Positions 26,269-34,830 of a stretch of 64,000 nt of DNA are shown here, in pieces (the stretch's first letter is position 1; each line of letters starts with the position of its first letter). The notes beneath the pieces were generated by a model. That model worked only from the letters and a program-made list of their open reading frames with translations. It made no database searches and was not told the origin of the DNA. The stretch spans positions 3,906,001 to 3,970,000 of the forward strand of contig NZ_CP150218.1 of assembly GCF_037969875.1 (NCBI RefSeq), given 5' to 3'. A program made the position numbers and the translations under genes. The DNA is from Paenibacillus sp. FSL R7-0337 (GTDB lineage: Bacteria; Bacillota; Bacilli; Paenibacillales; Paenibacillaceae).

Positions 26269-27669
26269 TTAACTAAGCGGCAGATGGATAGAGACGGTAG
26301 TTCCGGTTCCGAGCTGGCTCTCTATGCTGAGGTGCCCGCCGAACTTCTCGGCGATCTCCTTACAGATGGATAACCCCAGCCCCGTTCCGCCTGCCGCGCT
26401 AGCATTCCGTGCCCGGTAGAAGCGTTCCTGGACGCGGGTAAGTTCATCCGCGCTGATTCCGATGCCCTGATCGCTGATCTGCACGACAGCTTCCTGCTCC
26501 CGGACCAAAGTTTCAATGCTTACCCGGGTACGGAGACCGGAGTATTTAATGGCATTGTCCAGTACATTCGCGATCGCATGGGACATCAGCACCTGATTGA
26601 CATTGACGAAGACCGACGGTCCCTGGCGGATCGTAAGCTCTATCCCCTTACTGTCCGCCTTGACCCTCAATCCGGCGGCTACCCTTGCGGCCAGCTGTGC
26701 CAGATCTGTCTTCTCGGCATCGATTCCATCCTGTCCTGCCTTATCGAAGCGTGACAGCATAAGCAGTTCATTGACCAGCCGGGTCAGGCGGTCCGATTCA
26801 TTCACCAGATGGAAGTAGATCCGCTGCAGCTCCTCATCCTCGTCCTCGCCTTCGTACAAATATTGTGAGAACCCCTTGATCGCAGCGAGCGGCGTCTTCA
26901 GCTCATGGGATACATTCGAGACAAACTGCTTCTGATACTGGATATAGTCGCTGAGCTGAATGCCCATCCGGTTCAGGCCCGCAGCAAGCATGCCCAGCTC
27001 ATCCTTCCTGTCCAGGCGCACCTCCCGGAACTGCTGCTTGGAGAAGCTCTCTGTCGCGCCAAGCAGATATTTGATCGGCTTCGTTGTATTCCGGGCAATG
27101 AATAGACTGGAGAGTGTAATCAGAATAATGAATCCTCCTGCACCGGCGAACAGGATATAGCGGATCTGGTCCATCATCGTATAGAAATAAGAGACATCCT
27201 CCACGAACTCGTACACATAGCTGTTCTGATAATATTTGTCTTGGATCGGAACTGCGAAGTACAGCAGGTGATCCCCGGAGACCGTGTACGCATAATTACC
27301 CTTAAGAGCGTTCTGGATATTCCCGGGGAAAATGACGGGGGTCTTGTTATTAATCACAATCCCGTCAACAGCGAGTCCCAGCAGCTTCTGGCTGCTGTCG
27401 TAGATCCGCACCTCCTTGACGGAGGCTTTTAACGTCTCCAGCGCGCTTCTCGCCACCGCCTCCATCTGCCCGGCATCCACCTCTTGTTCGTGCCTGGAGA
27501 GCACCTCTCTGAAGGACATCTCGCCCAGATCTGCCTTCTCCATCATTTGCTTCTCTATCGTTACGAAGCTGAAATAGTCAATCGCCTTATTCACCGAAAT
27601 AATGATAACGGCAAAGGACAACACCGAGAACAGCAAATACATTAGCACCAGCCGGGTCGCGTATTTCAG
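26269..27669 (-). CDS. HAMP-containing sensor histidine kinase, apparent CTG start
   Basis: 466 residues if translation starts at CTG 27669. That codon lies six bases after GGGAGGTGG and overlaps the regulator's stop as CTGA. The first conventional starts (GTG 27648, ATG 27642) have no Shine-Dalgarno and would cut into the first membrane helix. Layout: helix 1 (about 8-30), extracellular region with a Cache-like domain, helix 2 (about 165-190), HAMP, HisKA (SNVSHELKTPLAAIKGF), HATPase (IANVLDNAIKYSG, DQGIGI, GTGLGLSI). Partner of the adjacent OmpR-type regulator; signal unknown. Confidence 0.88.
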   Translation of the reverse strand: MKYATRLVLMYLLFSVLSFAVIIISVNKAIDYFSFVTIEKQMMEKADLGEMSFREVLSRHEQEVDAGQMEAVARSALETLKASVKEVRIYDSSQKLLGLAVDGIVINNKTPVIFPGNIQNALKGNYAYTVSGDHLLYFAVPIQDKYYQNSYVYEFVEDVSYFYTMMDQIRYILFAGAGGFIILITLSSLFIARNTTKPIKYLLGATESFSKQQFREVRLDRKDELGMLAAGLNRMGIQLSDYIQYQKQFVSNVSHELKTPLAAIKGFSQYLYEGEDEDEELQRIYFHLVNESDRLTRLVNELLMLSRFDKAGQDGIDAEKTDLAQLAARVAAGLRVKADSKGIELTIRQGPSVFVNVNQVLMSHAIANVLDNAIKYSGLRTRVSIETLVREQEAVVQISDQGIGISADELTRVQERFYRARNASAAGGTGLGLSICKEIAEKFGGHLSIESQLGTGTTVSIHLPLS

Positions 27670-28364
27670 GCGGAGCCACCTCCCAGCTGATAACCGAAGC
27701 CGTAGACGGTCCTGATATATTTCGGATTCTCGGCATCATCCTCCAGCTTCTTTCTTAAGCGCATAATCGTCATATCCACGCTGCGGCTGTCGCCCATGAA
27801 GTCATAGCCCCAGACGATCTCCAGCAGCTCATCCCGGGTATAGATTTTGTCCGGGCGCTTCAGCAGCGTCTCCAGAATTCTGAATTCCTTGGCCGTCAGG
27901 GCAACCGGAACGCCGCCCTTCTGCACTACCCGGGTCTCCAGATCGAAGGTCAGCTCCTCATGAGTGATCCGGGTATCTTCAGCATCTGCGGGCAGACCGC
28001 TGTTCTGGGCTCTCCGGAGCACCACCTTGATCCGCGCCAGCAGCTCCCGGTTATCGAACGGCTTGGTCATGTAATCCTCGGCCCCCAGCTCAAGTCCCAG
28101 GACCTTATCTATAATCTCATTCTTGGCCGACAGCATAATGATGGGAACCGCCTGCCGCTTGGTAATCTCCTTGCACAGGTCATAGCCGGAGCAATCGGGC
28201 AGCATCAGATCCAGTACCACCAAATCCGGCTGAAAAGAATCCAGGGCCGTAAGCCCCGCACTTCCGTTCTCCGCAGTCCGCACCTCATAATTCTCTCTGC
28301 GGAGCACAAGCTTGATCAGGTCCCGCAGAGCCGCTTCATCATCGATTACGAGAATTTTGTTCAT
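27666..28364 (-). CDS. OmpR-family response regulator
   Basis: 232 residues. Receiver domain with DDE (8-10), phospho-acceptor D52 (VVLDLMLPD) and K101 (MTKPF), then a winged-helix DNA-binding domain (FRILETLLKRPDKIYTRDELLE ... VDMTIMRLRKKL ... RTVYGFGYQL). Its stop overlaps the start of the kinase. Targets unknown; the downstream lipoprotein is a candidate. Confidence 0.92.
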   Translation of the reverse strand: MNKILVIDDEAALRDLIKLVLRRENYEVRTAENGSAGLTALDSFQPDLVVLDLMLPDCSGYDLCKEITKRQAVPIIMLSAKNEIIDKVLGLELGAEDYMTKPFDNRELLARIKVVLRRAQNSGLPADAEDTRITHEELTFDLETRVVQKGGVPVALTAKEFRILETLLKRPDKIYTRDELLEIVWGYDFMGDSRSVDMTIMRLRKKLEDDAENPKYIRTVYGFGYQLGGGSA

Positions 28365-28446
28365 CCGATCCCTCCTCTTCTACCTAATATTAACACCGCG
28401 AGAGAACGTTAGACTCTCCGTCACCGTTCGAACCCCCGTGACGATC

Positions 28447-28477
28447 AATTGTATTCAGTTATTCACACACATTGCGC
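28447..28477. repeat. Short hairpin repeat, family 2, degenerate copy
   Basis: ATTGTATTCAGTTATTC followed by ACACACATTGCGCC. It aligns with the family pattern, with loop changes, and lies 52 bases before copy 3. This and copy 3 are the only features seen in the roughly 300-base gap 28365-28666. Confidence 0.45.
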
Positions 28478-28498
28478 CCGCGCACCCTGCCCCGGCAC

Positions 28499-28529
28499 AT
28501 TGTATTCGGTTTTTCGCATTCAATCGGTC
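28499..28529. repeat. Short hairpin repeat, family 2, copy 3
   Basis: CATTGTATTCGGTTTTTCG followed by CATTCAATCGGTCC. It shares the CGGTTTTTCG core and the flanking CATTGT with copies at 8132 and 19953; pairing is poorer. Confidence 0.65.
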
Positions 28530-28666
28530 CGCCCTGATGTACAACTAGCCTTGGCTGCTGCCGGACCGCTAGCTATATACTTTTCAAAAATAAACCTTCA
28601 CAGATAGTTCACCTTGCCCGCTTCTCAACATACCTTGAATAAACCAACTAGAAAGGGGACAAATCA

Positions 28667-28924
28667 ATGTATCTGCTCTGGGTAATCATCGTAGGTGGAC
28701 TCATCGGCTGGCTAAGCGGCAATCTGATCGGGCGTGATGTTCCGGGAGGCGTACTCGGCAATATAATCGCCGGGTTCATCGGCTCCTGGCTGGGCTCCGA
28801 GCTGCTTGGTCCAAGGGGCCCTGTAGTAGGTGGCTTCCACATTGTTCCGGCTATTATCGGCTCCATCGTTGCACTATTGATCTTCTTTGCCCTGGCCCGC
28901 GGCGGCGCCTTCCGGCGCCGTTAA
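28667..28924 (+). CDS. GlsB/YeaQ/YmgE family membrane protein
   Basis: 85 residues, three membrane helices, rich in glycine (IIVGGLIGWLSGNLIGRDVPGGVLGNIIAGFIGSWLG). This matches the transglycosylase-associated / GlsB stress-membrane family, which is often induced by general stress. AAAGGGGA precedes the ATG. The insertion LLGPRGPVVGGFHIVPA before the last helix is usual for the family. No operon partner. Confidence 0.88.
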   Translation: MYLLWVIIVGGLIGWLSGNLIGRDVPGGVLGNIIAGFIGSWLGSELLGPRGPVVGGFHIVPAIIGSIVALLIFFALARGGAFRRR

Positions 28925-28953
28925 TCCTTCCTGCGGCCGCTGCAAAGTCAACA

Positions 28954-28988
28954 CAGAGCCCCTCCTGTTCACCAGGCAGGGGGCTCTG
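28954..28988 (+). terminator. Hairpin after the GlsB-like gene
   Basis: CAGAGCCCC...GGGCTCTG stem with further CCTG/CAGG pairing, but no T-run follows. Possible transcript end. Confidence 0.45.
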
Positions 28989-29055
28989 CCATGTCATCCT
29001 TACAGAATCCTTAGAATCTGCCCTTAGAGTAGAGGTAGAGAAAGGATGATATACT

Positions 29056-29772
29056 ATGCAGGATAATATTCTGGAAATACAGGATCTATGTAAAAGCTTC
29101 AAGCGCCAGACCGCCGTCAATAACGTATCGTTAACAGTCGCGCGCAATTCCGTCTACGGGCTGCTCGGTCCGAACGGTGCAGGCAAATCCACCCTGCTCA
29201 AAATGATTACCGGGATGCTGCGCCCCGATTCCGGGAGAATCTGCTTCCAGGGCCGGGAATGGACCCGGAAGGACTTAAGCCGAATCGGCGTATTGATTGA
29301 AGCACCGCCGCTGTACGATAATCTGACTGCCCGGGAGAATCTCAAGGTACGCACGCTGGCTCTCGGACTGCCGCTGTCGCGTATCGAAGAGGTGCTTGCT
29401 GTTGTCGATCTGACCGCAACCGGGAAGAAGCGGGCAGGACAATTCTCCATGGGCATGAAGCAGCGGCTCGGCATCGCCATTGCACTCTTGAACCAGCCGG
29501 AACTGCTGATTCTGGACGAGCCGACAAACGGGCTGGACCCGATCGGGATTCAGGAGCTGCGGGAGCTGATCCGCTCCTTCCCGGAGCAGGGAATCACCGT
29601 CATCCTGTCGAGCCACCTGCTCTCCGAGGTGGAGCAGACAGCCGACCATATCGGCATTATCGCAGGCGGCGTGCTGGGCTATCAGGGGGCGGTCTCCCCG
29701 GATCAGGACCTGGAGGCGCTGTTCATGCAGGTCGCAGCAGCCCACCGGAGGGAGGGTGCCGCCCATGCTTAA
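29056..29772 (+). CDS. ABC transporter ATPase, lantibiotic-protection (LanF/BcrA-like)
   Basis: 238 residues. Walker A GPNGAGKST (about 38-46), signature FSMGMKQRLG, Walker B LLILDEPTNGLD, switch histidine SSHLLSEVEQ. The sequence is of the BcrA/LanF type that powers export of bacitracin or lantibiotics from the membrane. First of five genes: ATPase, two permeases, regulator, kinase. Confidence 0.92.
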   Translation: MQDNILEIQDLCKSFKRQTAVNNVSLTVARNSVYGLLGPNGAGKSTLLKMITGMLRPDSGRICFQGREWTRKDLSRIGVLIEAPPLYDNLTARENLKVRTLALGLPLSRIEEVLAVVDLTATGKKRAGQFSMGMKQRLGIAIALLNQPELLILDEPTNGLDPIGIQELRELIRSFPEQGITVILSSHLLSEVEQTADHIGIIAGGVLGYQGAVSPDQDLEALFMQVAAAHRREGAAHA

Positions 29773-30493
29773 TATCATTAGAGCGGAACACCTGAAATGG
29801 CGGCGTACCTTCATTCCCAAGCTGGCCTGGATCGCTCCTGTATTCACTCTGTTCTTGTGCGCTGTTCTGATGGGCGGCGGCTTTTTTCAGAGCGGGTCTT
29901 ATAACTGGTGGTACACGATACTGTTGCCCGGAGCGCTGAGCCTGGTCTGTTCGCTGGCGCTGCAGAAGGACGCGAAGCTGAAATACCGCGGAATACTGGC
30001 CTTGCCCTTTACACCGGGAACGCTCTGGGCCGGGAAAATCATCGCCTGTGCGTATTGGCTAATGGCTGCGCTCCTCGTGTTCCTGACCGGGGTTACAGCC
30101 GGGGGGCTACTGTTCGGACAGACGATTACACTGCTGGGCAGTCTGGGGGGCAGCATATTGATCTTCCTCACCTTCCTGTGGCAGATCCCGTTGTGCCTGT
30201 TCCTGGCTGCCCGTCTCGGATTATTCGCAGCGGTCCTGCTGAACCTTGCCGGTACTATTCTAGGTGTAGTTCAATTCGACAAGGGCGGCTTATGGGATTA
30301 CATTCCTTATGCGATTACCGCCAAGCTTATGTGTCCCGTGCTGTCCATCCTGCCGAACGGCCTGCCGGTCCCGGCGGACAGCCCGCTGCGCAGCACGGAT
30401 ATGATTCTTCCGGGTACGCTGGTCTCTCTCGGATGGTTCGCCATCCTGTTCCTGCTCACCACCGTATGGTTCCGTAGACAGGAGGCGAAGTAG
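29765..30493 (+). CDS. Lantibiotic-protection ABC permease, LanE/MutE-like
   Basis: 242 residues from ATG 29765 (GGAGGGAGG nine bases upstream; GTG 29756 is an alternative). It overlaps the ATPase gene by eight bases. Six membrane helices; begins MLNIIRAEHLKWRRTFIPKL, the pattern of MutE/EpiE permeases. With the next gene it should form the channel that removes membrane-bound antimicrobial peptides. Confidence 0.88.
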   Translation: MLNIIRAEHLKWRRTFIPKLAWIAPVFTLFLCAVLMGGGFFQSGSYNWWYTILLPGALSLVCSLALQKDAKLKYRGILALPFTPGTLWAGKIIACAYWLMAALLVFLTGVTAGGLLFGQTITLLGSLGGSILIFLTFLWQIPLCLFLAARLGLFAAVLLNLAGTILGVVQFDKGGLWDYIPYAITAKLMCPVLSILPNGLPVPADSPLRSTDMILPGTLVSLGWFAILFLLTTVWFRRQEAK

Positions 30494-30494
30494 C

Positions 30495-31253
30495 ATGAAT
30501 GCACTTCCGGGTCTGCTCAGAGCCGATCTGCTCAAAATGCGGCGCACCCCGTTTCTCCTGATCCATCTGCTGACCCCGCTGATCGGGGCCGGCCTGTTCC
30601 TGGCCTATTATTCCATCTCTGCTGCAAGTGAAGCGGGCAAGGTGATGGGGTTCATGCAGGCAGTCGCTTGTGCGTTTCCTACCCTCATCGGGCTAGTCTG
30701 TGCGATGGCGGCGGAGCAGGAGGCCGCCTCCGGAGGGTTTCAGGGGATGCTAGCCCTACCTGCGGGCAGGACAACAACCTTTTTGAGCAAGCTCCTGCTC
30801 CTGCTGGGATTCAGCCTGGGGGCGGTCCTGCTGGTCTTCGTCCTGTTCAGCGTGGGCTTTGCCGGAATACTGGGGCAGGACCGGCACGGCATACCCTTTT
30901 ATCTCACCGGCTCTGTGATCCTGTTCGCAAGCAATATCCTGCTCTATCTGCTTCACTTCGCGCTCAGCCTGCGCTTCGGACGGGGCGTCTCTATCGGCAT
31001 AGGCATCACGGGAAGCCTGCTCGCTGCCCTGATGCTGACCGGTCTTGGAGATATCCTGTGGCCATATATCCCCTTCGCCTGGGGCGGCCGTTTCCTCTCG
31101 CTGCTGGAGATTCAGCATTCGGGAGGCTTGCCGCCTTTTGCCGAAACGAGATTGGCCACCGGCGTATCCATCTGCATAGTAGCAACGATAGCTGCCGGAC
31201 TCCTCAGTATGGTATGGTTCTACAAGTGGGAGGGCCGCTCTGCGGATAACTAG
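30495..31253 (+). CDS. Lantibiotic-protection ABC permease, LanG/MutG-like
   Basis: 252 residues with six membrane helices, beginning LLRADLLKMRRTPFLLIHLL, a typical MutG/EpiG opening. GGAGG lies within the end of the previous gene and there is one base between the two. Second permease of the LanFEG-type exporter. Confidence 0.88.
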   Translation: MNALPGLLRADLLKMRRTPFLLIHLLTPLIGAGLFLAYYSISAASEAGKVMGFMQAVACAFPTLIGLVCAMAAEQEAASGGFQGMLALPAGRTTTFLSKLLLLLGFSLGAVLLVFVLFSVGFAGILGQDRHGIPFYLTGSVILFASNILLYLLHFALSLRFGRGVSIGIGITGSLLAALMLTGLGDILWPYIPFAWGGRFLSLLEIQHSGGLPPFAETRLATGVSICIVATIAAGLLSMVWFYKWEGRSADN

Positions 31254-31285
31254 CCTCCAAATCTGTAAATGAAGGAATTAATATT

Positions 31286-31948
31286 ATGGCCAAAATACTT
31301 GTGGTAGACGACGAACCCGCCATCCTGTCCCTGATAGCCAACGCGCTCAGTACCGACCGCCATCTGGTAACCACCTTCTCTGATTCCACGCTGGTGCGCG
31401 GGACCGACCTCGGTGCATATGACCTGATTCTGCTGGATGTGATGATGCCCGGCGTGGATGGCTTCACCCTGTGCCGGGAGATCCGCACGGCGGTGGATTG
31501 TCCCATTCTTTTTTTGACGGCGAGGACGCTGGAAAGTGACCTGATGTTCGGACTGGGGCTGGGGGCGGATGATTATATTATGAAGCCCTTCGGCATAGGC
31601 GCGCTGCGGGCGCGGATCAACGCTCATCTGCGGCGGGAGAACCGGGAGAAGCGCAACATTCTGTATATGGACCCTGTACGCTTCAACCTCTCCGGTAAAG
31701 AGCTGTACGCCCGGGAGGACAAGGTGCCGCTGACCAAAAGTGAATATGAAATCTGCGAGTTTCTGGCCCGCCACCGCGGTCAGGTCTTCTCCAAAGAGAG
31801 TATCTATGAAGGGGTCTTCGGATATGACGGGGAGAGTGACAGCAGTGCCATTACGGAGCATGTCAAGAACATCCGCGCCAAGCTGGGCCGGTATGGGCTT
31901 GAGGCCATTGAAACCATCTGGGGGATCGGATATAAGTGGAAGCTGTAA
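31286..31948 (+). CDS. OmpR-family response regulator, LanR (SpaR/NisR)-like
   Basis: 220 residues. Receiver with DDE (8-10), phospho-acceptor D51 (LLDVMMPG), K near 104 (MKPF); winged helix with KSEYEICEFLARHRGQVFSKESIYEGVFG, typical of NisR/SpaR regulators. It lies 32 bases after the LanG-like gene. Likely induces the exporter in response to peptide. Confidence 0.9.
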   Translation: MAKILVVDDEPAILSLIANALSTDRHLVTTFSDSTLVRGTDLGAYDLILLDVMMPGVDGFTLCREIRTAVDCPILFLTARTLESDLMFGLGLGADDYIMKPFGIGALRARINAHLRRENREKRNILYMDPVRFNLSGKELYAREDKVPLTKSEYEICEFLARHRGQVFSKESIYEGVFGYDGESDSSAITEHVKNIRAKLGRYGLEAIETIWGIGYKWKL

Positions 31949-33348
31949 AACAACGCAAAACCGTGCGGCTGCGCACCTTTTTTCTGCACTACCTGCTGCT
32001 GTTGAGCCTCGGTACCGTTCTGCTGCTGGGAGTATTGGTCGGCGCATTCACACTGGCGTTCGCCCGGGGGGCGCTGCTGCCTGCCAACTATGACGAGAAG
32101 GAAATCGCCCAGTTCAAGCAGCAGCTGGCTGCGGGCGGAGCGGATAAGTCTCCCCAGGTCCCGGGCCGGCTGGAGTATACCGTATTCACCTTGGACGGGA
32201 AGCCGCTGGCCGGCAATCTGACAGCTAAAGAGGCGGAGCAAGCCTGGAGAATTGTCCGGGAGGGGAACAACAGAAGCTCCTACTACTACACCACCGCTGA
32301 GCATGGGCAGAAGCTGTGGATCTTCCGCTATGTCCTGACACCGCAGTATGCTTCTCCAGTGCTGCGCAGCGCGCTGCCGAATCCCCAGCTCCTGGGACCC
32401 TCGCTCTTCGTGCTCGGGTTCCTGCTAATGGCCGCCCTGCTCGCGGCCCGGTTCGGCCGGAAGCTCTCGGAGCGGATGGCCGGCTTGCAGGATGCGACCG
32501 AGAACATCCGGCGCGAGAATCTGGAGTTCACCGTCCAGCCCAGCGGCATCCGGGAGATTGACGAGGTGCTGGGCTCCCTGGACCGGATGAAGGATGCCCT
32601 GCAGACTTCACTGGAGCAGCAGTGGATGCTGGAGCGCTCCCGCAGCGAGCAGATCTCCGCGCTGGCCCATGACATCAAGACGCCGCTGACCATTATCCGG
32701 GGCAATGCCGAGCTGCTGCAGGAGATTGTTGAGACGGAGCCGCAGCGTGAATACAGCGGCTATATCCGCCGCAGCGCCGAAGACATTGAAGCCTTCGTGC
32801 AGGAGGTCATTGACTTGTCCAGCCTGCAGGCCGGCTCATCCCGCCAGCAGACACGGGTCCCGGCGGCAGAGATCATGGCCGAGCTGGAGCTGCAAATGAA
32901 GGCCCTGGCTGCGGGCAGGGACCTGCGGACCTCTGTCCGGCATGAGAAGCTGCCGGAATTCCTGTACATCCACAAGGAGCTGCTGCTGCGGGGAATCATG
33001 AACCTGATCGCCAATGCGGCCGAGCACACCCCGCCCGGTGGAAGCATTGCCCTGCTCGTCCAGGGTGAAGCGGCGGCGGTTCAGTTCACGGTTACCGATA
33101 CCGGCAGCGGCTTCTCAGCGGCCGACCTCCGGGAGGCGACTAACCAATTCTACCGGGGCGATCCGAGCCGCAGTTCCGGGGATCACCACGGAATGGGGCT
33201 CTATATTGCGAGGTCTGTGGCCGAGCAGCACGGAGGCAGTCTGAGCCTCAGCAACGCCGCACCCTCCGGGGGCGGGAAGGTCACGATGCGCATTGCCGCG
33301 CCTGAGCAGCAGCCCAGCCAAGTGGAAACGGCTTTGCCGTCCTTTTGA
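31936..33348 (+). CDS. Sensor histidine kinase, LanK (SpaK/NisK)-like; last residues encoded by a repeat
   Basis: 470 residues starting at GTG 31936, overlapping the regulator by 13 bases. Two membrane helices (about 15-38 and 150-172) flank an extracellular sensor; then HAMP, HisKA (ISALAHDIKTPLTIIRGN), HATPase (LIANAAEHTPPGG, DTGSGF, GMGLYIARS). The final residues VETALPSF and the TGA stop lie inside a family-1 repeat that begins at 33320, so the original C-terminus was probably replaced. The catalytic domain is complete, so it should be functional. Confidence 0.9.
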   Translation: MEAVKQRKTVRLRTFFLHYLLLLSLGTVLLLGVLVGAFTLAFARGALLPANYDEKEIAQFKQQLAAGGADKSPQVPGRLEYTVFTLDGKPLAGNLTAKEAEQAWRIVREGNNRSSYYYTTAEHGQKLWIFRYVLTPQYASPVLRSALPNPQLLGPSLFVLGFLLMAALLAARFGRKLSERMAGLQDATENIRRENLEFTVQPSGIREIDEVLGSLDRMKDALQTSLEQQWMLERSRSEQISALAHDIKTPLTIIRGNAELLQEIVETEPQREYSGYIRRSAEDIEAFVQEVIDLSSLQAGSSRQQTRVPAAEIMAELELQMKALAAGRDLRTSVRHEKLPEFLYIHKELLLRGIMNLIANAAEHTPPGGSIALLVQGEAAAVQFTVTDTGSGFSAADLREATNQFYRGDPSRSSGDHHGMGLYIARSVAEQHGGSLSLSNAAPSGGGKVTMRIAAPEQQPSQVETALPSF

Positions 33349-33420
33349 AGGACGGTACCGTTTCAGCGAGAAATAGAAGGATAATGTATAGCGTGAAACC
33401 TATACATTCTTATATTTCAA
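33320..33420 (+). repeat. About 100-bp structured interspersed repeat, family 1, copy 2
   Basis: Starts CCAAGTGGAAACGGCTTTGC, ends TTCTTATATTTCAAG. Outer helix GAAACGG/CCGTTTC over CCGTCCTT/AAGGACGG, then GAAATA...TATTTC containing AATGTATAG/CTATACATT (9 bp). Compared with 16311-16413 the inner helix of the second hairpin has a different sequence but still pairs. Its 5' end lies inside the LanK-like coding region. Confidence 0.82.
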
Positions 33421-33428
33421 GGGATAAA

Positions 33429-33460
33429 CTGAATGCCGCCTGTGGTCAGGCGGCGTTCAG
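33429..33460 (-). terminator. Hairpin over the end of the 146-residue protein gene
   Basis: CTGAATGCCGCCTG / CAGGCGGCGTTCAG (one G-T pair) with a four-base loop. On the minus strand it spans the stop codon at 33446 and is followed by a weak T-run (TTTATCCC). Confidence 0.45.
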
Positions 33461-33886
33461 TCCCAGCTTACTTTTCAGCTCCGGATAGATCCGGCCATAC
33501 AGCTTCCGCCGCAGTACTGAATGGTACAAGGCCAGCACCAGCGTCACCACGATCAGCGCGGCGGGTACGAGATACAGCACCGGATGATCCACGAAATAGC
33601 CGAACACATCATAACCCCGGTTGATATACCGGCCGTAGATCGCGGCGATGGCAACCACCAGCAGCACCGGCAGGGCAAACAGACCGGACAGGATGTTGAC
33701 CTTTTTCATCTTTTTGTAGGTGGATTGAAACGCCCTTTCACCCTGGGCTTCTTCGAGCAGCATGACTTGCTTATCGAAGGAGTCGCTTTTGCGCACCGGC
33801 ATCTTGGATTGTGTAATGTAGTTGTGCAGCACATCCAATTCATGGCTGAATTCCATTGTTCTTAATATTGCTCTGCCTGCGTTCAT
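33446..33886 (-). CDS. Small two-helix membrane protein, unknown
   Basis: 146 residues. A hydrophilic N-terminal half (TMEFSHELDVLHNYITQSKMPV ... KMKKVN) is followed by two membrane helices (about 67-86 and 101-124) and a basic tail. AGGAGG lies seven to eight bases before the ATG. I do not recognise the family. It is the last gene of the pnuC-nadR-Nudix run, 12 bases after the Nudix gene, so it may share NAD-related expression, although nothing in it points to that role. Confidence 0.65.
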   Translation of the reverse strand: MNAGRAILRTMEFSHELDVLHNYITQSKMPVRKSDSFDKQVMLLEEAQGERAFQSTYKKMKKVNILSGLFALPVLLVVAIAAIYGRYINRGYDVFGYFVDHPVLYLVPAALIVVTLVLALYHSVLRRKLYGRIYPELKSKLGLNAA

Positions 33887-33898
33887 GGATGATTCCTC

Positions 33899-34804
33899 CT
33901 AATTAAAAATCCAGACTTCTCCCCAGTTCCGCTGATACAAGCGGCGGGAGGGGGTGTGTTCCGTTTGCTCTGTGTACAGGTTGGTCGCCGTTATAAGCGC
34001 AGCCATCTTGTCCAGGAAGACCGCCTTCGGCAGTTCCTGGCCGATAATCAACTCGTAGACTTGCTGAAATTCGGCCAAGGTGAATTGCTCAGGCATTAAG
34101 AGCAGCGCGATTCCGGTTCTCTCCGTCTCCTGGCGCAGCCGTTCCATGGCATAGGCAATGATCTTCGCGTGATCAAAAGCAAGTCCGTCATTGGACAAGA
34201 CGGCATATTGCACCGAACTGGACGCCGGTGCCGCTGTCACCGTCTGTTCGATCACCGCAGTCAGCGCTTGGCCTGCGGCCTCCAGCCGAAGCTCATAGGT
34301 ACGGGTGCGTATGCAGCCCGGCTCCAGCAGCTCTTTATGCTCCTGCCGAAGCTGGTAGCTTACCTTGAACCAGGCCGCAGCCTCGGCATCATCCCCTGCC
34401 TCTAATTGGATACGGCGGCTGTCGACCAACGCCATATAGCTGCTGCTGATCACCCATGTACGGGGATCGCGCCCGGGGTCAGAGAAGGTGCGAAGCTGCT
34501 CCAGATACGCACCGGTAACACCGGTCTCCTCCTCCAGCTCGCGTGCGGCCGCCTGATCCGTGGTCTCGTCCGGCTGGGCGAAGCCGCCCGGAAGCGCCCA
34601 TTTGCCGAGGCAAGGGTGCCCGCCTCTGCGGATCAGCAGGAGGTGCAGCTCCTTCGCCGCAGCCACGGTTACATGGTCTGCCTCTGCATCCATGGCGGTG
34701 AAGATCACCATATCCGTAGCCACTGAAGGCCGCACATAATCCCCAGGCCGGTACTGTTCCAGGAATTCTTGTTCTGTAAGTCCGTTACCATCTCTCAATT
34801 CCAC
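33899..34804 (-). CDS. Nudix hydrolase-domain protein, NrtR-like (Nudix + winged helix)
   Basis: 301 residues from GTG 34804, eight bases after GAAGGAGG; the frame stays open upstream but overlaps nadR. The Nudix box is complete: GGFAQPDETTDQAAARELEEETGV fits GX5EX7REUXEEXGU, so it could hydrolyse ADP-ribose-like substrates. The C-terminal about 100 residues (FTLAEFQQVYELIIGQELPKAVFLDKM ... YQRNWGEVWIFN) look like the winged helix of NrtR regulators. Enzyme, regulator or both are possible. The neighbours make NAD metabolism the likely field. Confidence 0.82.
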   Translation of the reverse strand: MELRDGNGLTEQEFLEQYRPGDYVRPSVATDMVIFTAMDAEADHVTVAAAKELHLLLIRRGGHPCLGKWALPGGFAQPDETTDQAAARELEEETGVTGAYLEQLRTFSDPGRDPRTWVISSSYMALVDSRRIQLEAGDDAEAAAWFKVSYQLRQEHKELLEPGCIRTRTYELRLEAAGQALTAVIEQTVTAAPASSSVQYAVLSNDGLAFDHAKIIAYAMERLRQETERTGIALLLMPEQFTLAEFQQVYELIIGQELPKAVFLDKMAALITATNLYTEQTEHTPSRRLYQRNWGEVWIFN

Positions 34805-34830
34805 TCTCTCCGCCTCCTTCTGTCTCTTGC

